Shown here piece by piece: positions 1 through 7,370 of a stretch of 20,504 bases of DNA (position 1 is its first letter; each line of letters begins with the position of its first letter). The notes below the pieces were generated by a model. The model ran no database searches. It was not told the origin of the DNA and saw only the letters and a list, made by a program, of their open reading frames with translations. Where the stretch lies: NCBI GenBank assembly GCA_004347865.1, contig QNUZ01000011.1, positions 1 through 20,504 of the forward strand, read 5' to 3'. The DNA comes from Archaeoglobi archaeon. GTDB taxonomy: Archaea; Halobacteriota; Archaeoglobi; Archaeoglobales; Archaeoglobaceae. A program made the translations under genes and the position numbers.

Positions 1-2
1 AT

Positions 3-83
3 GCTGAGGTGAGCGTAGGGGTAGATGAGAAGGAAGTTTTGAGTCTTTTGCCTAAATTGGGAGTTGAAATGTTGAGGGGTTAG
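3..83 (+). CDS. rpoB2: RNA polymerase subunit B'' (C-terminal end only)
   Basis: The frame is open from the window edge and ends with TAG at 81-83, giving about 26 residues that finish in GVEMLRG. One base separates the stop from the ATG of the B' gene. In euryarchaea with a split B subunit (methanogens, Archaeoglobus, halophiles) the B'' gene lies immediately before B', so the identity is inferred mainly from position. The visible tail is too short to recognise by sequence alone. The rest of the gene, and the promoter of the whole operon, lie upstream of the window. Confidence 0.75.
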   Translation, partial: AEVSVGVDEKEVLSLLPKLGVEMLRG

Positions 84-84
84 G

Positions 85-1896
85 ATGAGGAAGTGCAGAG
101 TTTATGTTAATGGTGCTCTCGTAGGATTTTGTGAAGACGGTCAGAAGCTTGCTGAAGAGATAAGAGAGCTGAGGAGAAAAGGAAAAGTTTCGAATCAGGT
201 TAATGTAGCATACTTCGCTGACTCTAATGAAGTTAGGATAAATACGGATGCTGGAAGAGCGAGAAGACCTCTGATAGTTGTGAAGAATGGAAAACCTCTG
301 GTAACGGAAAAGCACATAAAAAAGGTGGAAAACGGCGAAATGAGCTTTGAAGACCTTGTAAAGCAGGGACTTATAGAGTACATAGATGCTGAGGAGGAAG
401 AGAACGCTCTTGTGGCAGTTTATGAGAAAGATCTGACACCTGAACACACGCATTTGGAGCTCGATCCATCGCTTATCGTGGGTATATGTGTTGGAAGCAT
501 CCCATATGCTGAACACAATGCATCCCCGAGAAATACAATGGGCGCTGCGATGATCAAGCAGGGTTTGGGGATTCCGTACTCGAATGTAGATTGGCGGACT
601 GACACTCGCGGACATCTTTTGCAGTATCCCCAGATCCCGATTGTAACAACCGACACTCAGGCTAAGATGAACTACGACGATCGCCCTTCAGGACAGAACT
701 TCGTAGTTGCGGTGCTCAGCTACGAGGGCTACAACATTGAAGATGCAGTGATTCTGAACAAAGGTAGCGTTGACAGAGGTATTGGAAGGAGCTTCTTCTT
801 TAGAACATATGAAACCGAGGAAATGAGATATCCTGGGGGCCAGGAGGATAAGTTTGAAATTCCTGGAGCGGATGTTTCTGGATTTAGGGGCTCGGAGGAT
901 TATGCCCATCTCGACGAAGACGGACTCGTTCATCCTGAAACGGAAGTTAATCCGGATGATGTCTTGATTGGAAAAAGTTCTCCTCCAAGGTTCTTAGAGG
1001 AGCCAGAAGTAGGTATATCACCCCAGAAGAGAAGAGAAACTTCGATAACAATGCGGAGCAACGAAAAGGGAGTTGTAGATGCTGTGTTTTTGGTTCAGTC
1101 CGAGAGCGGATCAAAGCTCGCTAAGGTTAGAGTTAGGGATTTGAGAATTCCTGAGCTGGGAGACAAATTCGCCTCAAGACACGGTCAGAAAGGGGTCGTG
1201 GGACTCATTGTTCCTGAGGAAGACATGCCGTTTACCGAGTCTGGAATCATTCCGGACATGATTCTGAACCCGCACGCGATACCCTCGAGAATGACCGTCG
1301 GACATGTGCTGGAGATGATTGGGGGCAAAGTGGGATCTTTAGAGGCAAGGAGAGTTGACGGTACGATATTTTATGGAGAAAAGGAAAAAGATCTAAGAGA
1401 AGCGCTGAAAAGATACGGTTTCAGTCATACCGGAAAAGAGGTTATGTATGACGGGATCAGTGGTAAAAGGTTCCTTGCAGACATTTTTGTAGGCGTAATC
1501 TATTACCAGAAACTCTATCACATGGTTGCTGGAAAGATTCATGCGAGGAGCAGAGGACCCGTTCAGATTCTTACCAGACAACCTACAGAGGGTAGAGCCA
1601 GAAAAGGCGGCTTGAGATTTGGCGAGATGGAGAGAGATGTGCTTATTGGACATGGTGCTGCCCTACTTCTGAAGGACAGGTTGCTAGATGAATCTGACAA
1701 GGTTGATGTTTGGGTTTGCGGAAACTGCGGTCACGTGGCGATGTTCGACTACAAAAAGAATACAGCCTACTGCAATGTTTGTGATGACGACACGAATATT
1801 TTCAGGGTGGAGATGAGCTACGCATTCAAATTACTTCTCGACGAACTAAAGGCCATGATGATAGCTCCACGTTTGAAGCTTGGGGACAAGGCATGA
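85..1896 (+). CDS. rpoB1: DNA-directed RNA polymerase subunit B'
   Basis: This is the C-terminal half of the archaeal/Pol II-type second-largest RNA polymerase subunit, which forms one wall of the active-site cleft and part of the hybrid-binding region. Hallmarks seen are the stretch running into GYNIEDAVILNKGSVDRG, the strongly conserved GDKFASRHGQKG at residues 359-370 (active-site basic residues), and HAIPSRMTVGH. The C-terminal anchor has a zinc ribbon with Cys545, Cys548, Cys563 and Cys566, followed by the conserved end MSYAFKLLLDELKAM. The 603 residues match the usual length of split B'. The ATG lies one base after the upstream stop, and rpoA' follows after 9 bases. Nothing suggests an intein or frameshift. 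Confidence 0.98.
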   Translation: MRKCRVYVNGALVGFCEDGQKLAEEIRELRRKGKVSNQVNVAYFADSNEVRINTDAGRARRPLIVVKNGKPLVTEKHIKKVENGEMSFEDLVKQGLIEYIDAEEEENALVAVYEKDLTPEHTHLELDPSLIVGICVGSIPYAEHNASPRNTMGAAMIKQGLGIPYSNVDWRTDTRGHLLQYPQIPIVTTDTQAKMNYDDRPSGQNFVVAVLSYEGYNIEDAVILNKGSVDRGIGRSFFFRTYETEEMRYPGGQEDKFEIPGADVSGFRGSEDYAHLDEDGLVHPETEVNPDDVLIGKSSPPRFLEEPEVGISPQKRRETSITMRSNEKGVVDAVFLVQSESGSKLAKVRVRDLRIPELGDKFASRHGQKGVVGLIVPEEDMPFTESGIIPDMILNPHAIPSRMTVGHVLEMIGGKVGSLEARRVDGTIFYGEKEKDLREALKRYGFSHTGKEVMYDGISGKRFLADIFVGVIYYQKLYHMVAGKIHARSRGPVQILTRQPTEGRARKGGLRFGEMERDVLIGHGAALLLKDRLLDESDKVDVWVCGNCGHVAMFDYKKNTAYCNVCDDDTNIFRVEMSYAFKLLLDELKAMMIAPRLKLGDKA

Positions 1897-1905
1897 GGTG
1901 GTTTT

Positions 1906-4530
1906 ATGTATCCCAAGAGGATTTCTGCCATAAAGTTTGATGTTCTTTCTCCTCAGGAAATAAGAAGAATGAGTGTTACCAAACTTGTTACACCAGAGAC
2001 TTACGATGATGACGGATTCCCCGTTGAGGGAGGTTTAATGGACACACGCCTTGGTGTTATCGACCCGGGACTGAAGTGTAAGACTTGTGGAGGAAAAGCT
2101 GGTGAATGTTCAGGGCATTTTGGACATATAGAACTTGCTGCCCCAGTAATTCATGTGGGATATGCAAAGATTATTGCAAGACTTTTGAGTGGTACATGCA
2201 GAGAGTGTGGAAGAATCTTGATTAAGGACGAAAGAAGGGACAAATTCATAAAAGAGATCGAGAGGTTGAAGTCTCTAGGCCAGAGTTATGAGGAAGTACT
2301 TAAAGAAGTATTTAGATTGACGAAGGCAGCAAAGAAATGCCCCCACTGTGGAAAAGAGCAGCTTGAGATCAAATTTGAGAAGCCAACTTCTTTCTACGAA
2401 ATCATTGATCCGGAGAAAAAAGAGGAGGAAAAGCTGACCCCGAAGGATATAAGGGAGAGACTTGAAAGGATACCGAATGAGGATCTCCTTGCTTTTGGGT
2501 TAGATCCGAAGGCAGTGAGACCGGAGTGGTTTGTTTTAACGGTTCTTCCGGTTCCGCCTGTGACAGTTAGGCCATCAATAATTCTCGAAACTGGACAGAG
2601 AAGTGAGGACGATCTAACCCATAAGCTCGTGGACATAATAAGGATAAACCAGCGTTTTATCGAGAATAGGGAAGCAGGAGCACCCCAGCAAATCCTTGAG
2701 GATCTTTGGGAGCTTTTGCAGTATCACGTTACAACCTATCTCGACAATGAAGTAAGCGGAATTCCTCCTGCAAGGCACAGGAGTGGCAGGCCACTCAAGA
2801 CGCTGGCTCAGCGATTGAAGGGGAAGGATGGCAGGTTCAGAGGTTCGTTGTCTGGAAAGAGAGTTAATTTCTCAGCGAGAACAGTTATAAGTCCAGATCC
2901 ATGCATAAGCATAAGTGAGGTTGGGGTTCCGGAAGAAATAGCAAAAGAGCTGACGGTCCCAATCTTCGTTACTCAGAACAACCTCGAGTTTGCTAGGCGG
3001 GTTATTCTGAGGAAGGATCATCCCAGAGCAAGTTACGTGGTTAGGGCAGACGGTAAGAAGATAAGGGTAATAGACACCAATAGAGAAGAGCTAGCCGAGA
3101 AACTTGAGCCTGGCTGGATTGTAGAGAGGGAGCTGACGGACGGAGACATAGTCCTATTTAACAGGCAACCTTCTTTGCATAGAATGAGCATAATGGCGCA
3201 TTACGTTAGAGTTTTGCCTTACAAGACCTTCCGTTTGAACCCCGCAGTATGCCCGCCATATAATGCGGATTTTGACGGAGATGAAATGAACCTGCACGTT
3301 CCGCAAAGTCTCGAAGCACAGACTGAGGCGAAAATGCTCATGGCAGTACAGGAACATATTCTTTCGCCGAGGTTTGGAGGTCCGATCATTGGGGGAATCC
3401 ATGACCATGTCACGGGTCTTTATCTGCTGACTAGGGGTGAAAAGAAATTCACAAAAGAGGAGGCATTGGAATTTCTCAGGGCAGTAGATGTATCCGAGAT
3501 TCCAGCGAAGGATGTGTACACTGGGAAGGAAATTTTCAGCTTCATTCTTCCAAAAATATCCATAAAGTTCAAAGCAGAGGTCTGTCAGGGATGTGATGCC
3601 TGCAAGGAGGAAAATTGCGAACATGATGCCTACGTTGTAATAGAGAATGGTGTACTCTTAAAAGGAACGATAGATGAGAAGGCGGTTGGGGCTTTTAAGG
3701 GCATCCTAATTGATGAAATCATGCGGAAGTTCGGGGCCCAGACTGCGAGGAAGTTCATAGATGATATGACTAGGCTTGCAATAGGGGTCATCAGCAGGCT
3801 CGGTTTCACAATTGGTATCGATGACGAGGACATACCAATTGAAGCCGTGCAGCAAATAGAGGAGACAATTGCAGAGGCGGAGAGGAGGGTAGAAGAGCTT
3901 ATAAGGGCCTATCATGAGGGAAATTTGGAGCCGATGCCGGGCAGAAGCATTGAAGAAACCCTTGAAATGAGAATCATGCAAGAGTTGGGCAGAGCAAGAG
4001 ACCGCGCAGGAAAAATTGCTGGTAGATATCTTGGAATGGACAACTCTGCTGTAATAATGGCTGTTAGTGGGGCTAGGGGAAGCATGCTGAATCTAACGCA
4101 AATGGCAGCCTGCATCGGACAGCAATCGGTTCGAGGCGAAAGGCTTACAAGAGGCTATGCTTATACACACAGAACAACAAGTCATTTCAAACCCAATGAT
4201 CTTGGAGCGAGGGCCAGAGGATTCGTTAGAAGCAGTTATAAGTCAGGGTTATCCCCGGTCGAGTTCTTCTTCCACGCTGCGGGAGGTAGGGAGGGTCTTG
4301 TAGACACAGCTGTAAGAACTTCCCAGTCGGGTTATTTGCAGAGAAGGATGATAAACGCGCTGCAGGATCTGAAGGTGGAGTACGACGGAACGGTCAGAGA
4401 GCAAACTTCAGGCGTGATAGTGCAGTTCAAGTACGGTGAAGATGGTGTCGACCCGATGAAGAGCTTTCGTGGAAAGTCGGTAGACGTGAAGAGAATAGTC
4501 AGGGAGGTTTTGGGGGAGGTGAGAGAATGA
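1906..4530 (+). CDS. rpoA1: DNA-directed RNA polymerase subunit A'
   Basis: This is the N-terminal part of the largest RNA polymerase subunit, carrying the catalytic magnesium site. The invariant NADFDGD motif is at residues 453-459, with metal-binding Asp455, Asp457 and Asp459. Two zinc sites are visible near the N-terminus: Cys58, Cys61, Cys68 and His71 (clamp type), and Cys98, Cys101, Cys145 and Cys148. The bridge and funnel region includes GRARDRAGKIAGRYLG and GLSPVEFFFHAAGGREGL. A further cysteine cluster, Cys560, Cys563, Cys566 and Cys571, is noted as a finding. The length of 874 residues fits an intein-free A'. A GAGGTGG ribosome site at 1895-1901 precedes the ATG. The last four bases form the ATGA overlap with rpoA''. 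Confidence 0.98.
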   Translation: MYPKRISAIKFDVLSPQEIRRMSVTKLVTPETYDDDGFPVEGGLMDTRLGVIDPGLKCKTCGGKAGECSGHFGHIELAAPVIHVGYAKIIARLLSGTCRECGRILIKDERRDKFIKEIERLKSLGQSYEEVLKEVFRLTKAAKKCPHCGKEQLEIKFEKPTSFYEIIDPEKKEEEKLTPKDIRERLERIPNEDLLAFGLDPKAVRPEWFVLTVLPVPPVTVRPSIILETGQRSEDDLTHKLVDIIRINQRFIENREAGAPQQILEDLWELLQYHVTTYLDNEVSGIPPARHRSGRPLKTLAQRLKGKDGRFRGSLSGKRVNFSARTVISPDPCISISEVGVPEEIAKELTVPIFVTQNNLEFARRVILRKDHPRASYVVRADGKKIRVIDTNREELAEKLEPGWIVERELTDGDIVLFNRQPSLHRMSIMAHYVRVLPYKTFRLNPAVCPPYNADFDGDEMNLHVPQSLEAQTEAKMLMAVQEHILSPRFGGPIIGGIHDHVTGLYLLTRGEKKFTKEEALEFLRAVDVSEIPAKDVYTGKEIFSFILPKISIKFKAEVCQGCDACKEENCEHDAYVVIENGVLLKGTIDEKAVGAFKGILIDEIMRKFGAQTARKFIDDMTRLAIGVISRLGFTIGIDDEDIPIEAVQQIEETIAEAERRVEELIRAYHEGNLEPMPGRSIEETLEMRIMQELGRARDRAGKIAGRYLGMDNSAVIMAVSGARGSMLNLTQMAACIGQQSVRGERLTRGYAYTHRTTSHFKPNDLGARARGFVRSSYKSGLSPVEFFFHAAGGREGLVDTAVRTSQSGYLQRRMINALQDLKVEYDGTVREQTSGVIVQFKYGEDGVDPMKSFRGKSVDVKRIVREVLGEVRE

Positions 4531-5663
4531 GCTACGAGCAGCTTCTTGAGCAGTATCCGTTTCCTCAATCTATTAAAGAAGAAATTAAGGAAGAATTGGA
4601 GAAACTGAAGGTTAAAAAGAACGTTGCAAAGAAGATAATCGAGAGATGCTATCAAGCCTATCTTGCAAACCTCATCGAGCCGGGCGAAGCGGTCGGAATT
4701 GTCGCCGCCCAGTCAGTAGGAGAACCGGGAACACAGATGACAATGAGAACATTCCATTACGCTGGAGTTGCAGAACTGAACGTTACTCTGGGTTTGCCGA
4801 GGTTGATCGAGATTCTGGACGTCAGAAAGAATCCTTCAACTCCAATGATGACGATCTATCTTGAGAAAGAAATTGCAAAGGACAGAGAAAAGGCTAGAGA
4901 AGTTGCGAACAAAATTGAGGCAACCTATCTTAGGGATCTGGCAGACATTGAAGTCGATCTTAGGGAAATGAAGATTTTAATAAAACCTGATGAAGAAGCG
5001 CTAAGAAGAAAAGGCTTGTCTTTGGATGAGCTCAAAGATAAGATCGATAAAAGCATAAAAGATGATTTTGAGCAAGAAGGAGAATTTTTGGTTGTTAAGA
5101 TCAGAGAACAATCTTACAAGCACTTAATGGATGTGTTTGAAAAGCTGAGAGATATGGTAGTGATGGGGATAAAGGAAATAAAGAGGGTCATAATAAGAAA
5201 GGAAGGCGAAGAATACGTTCTTTACACAGAAGGTTCGAGTCTCAAAAAGGTGATGAAAGTCAAAGGCGTAGACTTTTCCAGAACCCTGACAAATGATATC
5301 TACGAGATATATGAGGTTCTCGGAATTGAGGCAGCTCGGAGCGCAATCATAAGAGAGGCCCTAAGTACACTGGAAGAGCAGGGTTTAGAAGTTGACGTCC
5401 GTCATATAATGCTCTTGGCAGACGTTATGACTGCCGACGGAGAGTTGAGACAAATTGGTAGGCACGGTGTTGCAGGAGAAAAGCAGAGCATTCTCGCAAG
5501 AGCAGCGTTTGAGATGACGGTCAACAATCTACTCGAAGCCGCAATGAGAGGTGAAATAGATTATTTGAGGGGAATAACGGAGAATATAATAATTGGGCAG
5601 CCTATAAGGCTTGGAACTGGAGATGTTGAGCTTATAGCAAAATTAGGGGGGATGAAGAAATGA
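4527..5663 (+). CDS. rpoA2: DNA-directed RNA polymerase subunit A''
   Basis: This is the C-terminal part of the largest RNA polymerase subunit, a separate gene in archaea. Residues 51-80 hold the conserved block EPGEAVGIVAAQSVGEPGTQ and the MTMRTFHYAG that follows it, which belong to the trigger-loop region needed for nucleotide addition. The conserved end of the jaw/cleft region is also present (HIMLLADVMTADG, then GRHGVAGEKQSILARAAFE). At 378 residues it has the usual length. It begins in an ATGA overlap with rpoA' (4527-4530) and ends in an ATGA overlap with rpl30e (5660-5663), so translation is probably coupled to keep subunits in proportion. Confidence 0.98.
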   Translation: MSYEQLLEQYPFPQSIKEEIKEELEKLKVKKNVAKKIIERCYQAYLANLIEPGEAVGIVAAQSVGEPGTQMTMRTFHYAGVAELNVTLGLPRLIEILDVRKNPSTPMMTIYLEKEIAKDREKAREVANKIEATYLRDLADIEVDLREMKILIKPDEEALRRKGLSLDELKDKIDKSIKDDFEQEGEFLVVKIREQSYKHLMDVFEKLRDMVVMGIKEIKRVIIRKEGEEYVLYTEGSSLKKVMKVKGVDFSRTLTNDIYEIYEVLGIEAARSAIIREALSTLEEQGLEVDVRHIMLLADVMTADGELRQIGRHGVAGEKQSILARAAFEMTVNNLLEAAMRGEIDYLRGITENIIIGQPIRLGTGDVELIAKLGGMKK

Positions 5664-5923
5664 GCGATGTTGAGTCTGTTATAATGAAAGCTTTAAAGAG
5701 CGGGAAATATTATATTGGAAGTAGAAGAACCATTAAAGCCCTGAAAAGAGGGGAAGTAAGGGCTGTAGTTGTCTCCAAGAACTGCCCAGAGGAAATTTTA
5801 CAGAAAATTAAGGGATTCAACGTTCCAGTGCTAGTATTCGATGGTACAAACATGCAGCTCGGAGAATTTTGCAGAAAACCATTTAGTATAGCTTCGATGG
5901 CTATAACAGGAGATATAGAGTGA
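5660..5923 (+). CDS. rpl30e: Ribosomal protein L30e
   Basis: A small RNA-binding protein of the L7Ae/L30e fold and component of the archaeal large ribosomal subunit. Family features seen are an N-terminal helix before SGKYYIGSRRTIKALKRGE, then AVVVSKNCPEEI and the strand-turn segment VPVLVFDGTNMQLGEFCRKPF. The conserved position between rpoA'' and nusA in euryarchaeal operons supports the call. The 87 residues are slightly short for the family (about 100), but both ends look intact. It starts inside the rpoA'' stop (ATGA), and its own stop TGA overlaps the GTG start of nusA. Confidence 0.95.
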   Translation: MSDVESVIMKALKSGKYYIGSRRTIKALKRGEVRAVVVSKNCPEEILQKIKGFNVPVLVFDGTNMQLGEFCRKPFSIASMAITGDIE

Positions 5924-6348
5924 TCGCTATGGAAATGAAGTTGTCTTCGGAAGAAATAAGGTATCTAACTCTTTTTGAGAATTTGACGGGCGCTAGCGTT
6001 AAGGACTGTGTGGTTTATGATGACAAGGTGATTTTCATTGTGAAAAAGGGGGACATGGGATTGGCGATTGGGAAAGGAGGAATCAATGTTGACAGAGCTC
6101 GTGAGCTGATAGGAAAGAGAATAGAAATCATAGAGCACTCTGACGATCCTGCTGAGTTCATATCTAACATATTTAAGCCGATTAAGGTGAGCGTTAAGCT
6201 CCTTGACAAAGGGAACTCAAAAACGGCCCAGATCTCGGTGCCACCAGATCTGAAAGGAATTGTCATTGGTAAAGGTGGCAAAAACATTAATAAAGCGAAA
6301 GAATTAGCTAAAAGGCATCACAACATTGAAGATATAGTGGTAAGGTGA
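5920..6348 (+). CDS. nusA: Archaeal NusA-like transcription factor (KH domains)
   Basis: A short archaeal NusA homologue made essentially of two KH RNA-binding domains, without the S1 and N-terminal polymerase-binding domains of bacterial NusA. Each KH domain shows its GxxG loop: GKGG at residues 51-54 and again at 117-120. Its precise role in archaeal elongation or termination is not well settled. The GTG start at 5920 is preferred over ATG 5929 because it forms a GTGA overlap with the L30e stop and has GGAGAT (5909-5914) five bases upstream. The gene always accompanies the polymerase and S12/S7 genes in this archaeal operon type. Confidence 0.95.
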   Translation: MIAMEMKLSSEEIRYLTLFENLTGASVKDCVVYDDKVIFIVKKGDMGLAIGKGGINVDRARELIGKRIEIIEHSDDPAEFISNIFKPIKVSVKLLDKGNSKTAQISVPPDLKGIVIGKGGKNINKAKELAKRHHNIEDIVVR

Positions 6349-6352
6349 TGAT

Positions 6353-6781
6353 ATGGGCTATGGATTGTTTGCAGCGAGAAAGATAATTCAAGTTAAGAAG
6401 AAGTTCAGGTGGAGCCAGAAAAAGTATGTCAGGAGAGCCCTAGGTCTAGCGGAGAAGGCTGATCCATTAGAAGGAGCCCCAATGGCTCGCGGTATAGTAT
6501 TGGAGAAGATTGGAATAGAAGCAAGACAGCCAAATTCAGGAATAAGAAAGGCTGTTAGGGTTCAATTGATAAAGAACGGCAGGCAGATTACGGCATTCAC
6601 ACCCGGAGATGGTGCCATAAACTTCATTGACGAGCACGACGAGGTGATCGTCGAAAAGATCGGCGGAAGAATGGGTAGAAGTATGGGCGACATACCCGGT
6701 GTGAGGTACAAGGTCATAAAGGTGAATGAGACAAGTCTAAAAGAGCTTGTGAGAGGTAGAAAGGAGAAGAAGATGAGGTGA
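6353..6781 (+). CDS. rps12: Ribosomal protein S12 (uS12)
   Basis: A small-subunit protein of the decoding centre that influences accuracy. The conserved segments GIEARQPNSGIRKAVRVQLI and AFTPGDGAINFIDEHDEV mark the uS12 core; the archaeal N-terminal extension (FAARKIIQVKKKFRWSQKKY) and basic tail are present. At 142 residues it is typical for archaea. The ribosome site GGTGATG lies just before the ATG and overlaps the nusA stop. The gene is followed by S7 after three bases, as in the classical str operon. Confidence 0.98.
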   Translation: MGYGLFAARKIIQVKKKFRWSQKKYVRRALGLAEKADPLEGAPMARGIVLEKIGIEARQPNSGIRKAVRVQLIKNGRQITAFTPGDGAINFIDEHDEVIVEKIGGRMGRSMGDIPGVRYKVIKVNETSLKELVRGRKEKKMR

Positions 6782-6784
6782 AGT

Positions 6785-7366
6785 ATGCCTTACGGCTTCA
6801 GCGAGGAGGATCTACTGGTATTTGGAAAGTACAGCGTCAAGGACGTCGAAATCAAGGATCCTGCTTTAAAAAGCTATATATGTTTAACCCCCACCTACAC
6901 CTTGCACACTCACGGAAGGCATTTTGATCCGTTTGCAAAGGAGAAGGTTTTCATCGTGGAGAGATTGATAAACAAGGTAATGCGGAAGGAGAGAAACACG
7001 GGAAAGAAGATGAGCGCTTACAACATAGTCAGAGAAGCTTTTGAGATCATAGAAAAAAAGACCAAAAAGAACCCGATCCAGGTTCTCGTTGACGCCATCG
7101 TTAACGCTGGGCCTAGGGAAGAGGTTGTGAGAATTAAATACGGTGGAATTGCAGTTCCAAAGGCAGTAGATACCTCTAGCCTTAGAAGGGTTGACGTTGC
7201 CCTTCGGAATATAGTTGAAGGAGCCAGGAGAACCGCTTTTAAGTCGAAAAAGAGCATAGCTTACTGTCTGGCTGACGAAATCATAGCCGCTGCAAATAAC
7301 GATACGAAGAGTTTTGCAGTTTCTAAGAAAGAAGAAGTTGAAAGAGTAGCGAAGTCTGCAAGGTGA
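6785..7366 (+). CDS. rps7: Ribosomal protein S7 (uS7)
   Basis: The primary 16S rRNA-binding protein that organises the head of the small subunit near the E and P sites. Recognised features are NTGKKMSAYNIVREAFEIIE, the KNPIQVLVDAIVNAGPREE segment and the loop through GGIAVPKAVD, followed by the C-terminal helix region RRTAFKSKKSIAYCLADE. At 193 residues it has the archaeal length. GAGGTGA at 6775-6781 overlaps the S12 stop codon and serves as the ribosome site. EF-2 starts four bases after its stop. Confidence 0.98.
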   Translation: MPYGFSEEDLLVFGKYSVKDVEIKDPALKSYICLTPTYTLHTHGRHFDPFAKEKVFIVERLINKVMRKERNTGKKMSAYNIVREAFEIIEKKTKKNPIQVLVDAIVNAGPREEVVRIKYGGIAVPKAVDTSSLRRVDVALRNIVEGARRTAFKSKKSIAYCLADEIIAAANNDTKSFAVSKKEEVERVAKSAR

Positions 7367-7370
7367 TGAA

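Noticed and set aside
52..615. A 187-residue minus-strand open frame opposite rpoB'
   Set aside because: It lies fully antisense to a highly conserved coding region, has no ribosome site or family pattern, and its composition is that of a mirrored gene.
3154..3624. A 156-residue minus-strand open frame opposite rpoA'
   Set aside because: It covers the catalytic region of A' in antisense; the frame stays open because of the codon use of the real gene.
1906..4530. Possible intein in A', B' or EF-2
   Set aside because: All three proteins have normal family lengths with uninterrupted conserved blocks.
6345..6351. GTGATGA resembling a C box of a C/D RNA (also at 7362-7368)
   Set aside because: Both copies are the Shine-Dalgarno sites of rps12 and EF-2, and I see no matching D box and guide arrangement outside coding sequence.
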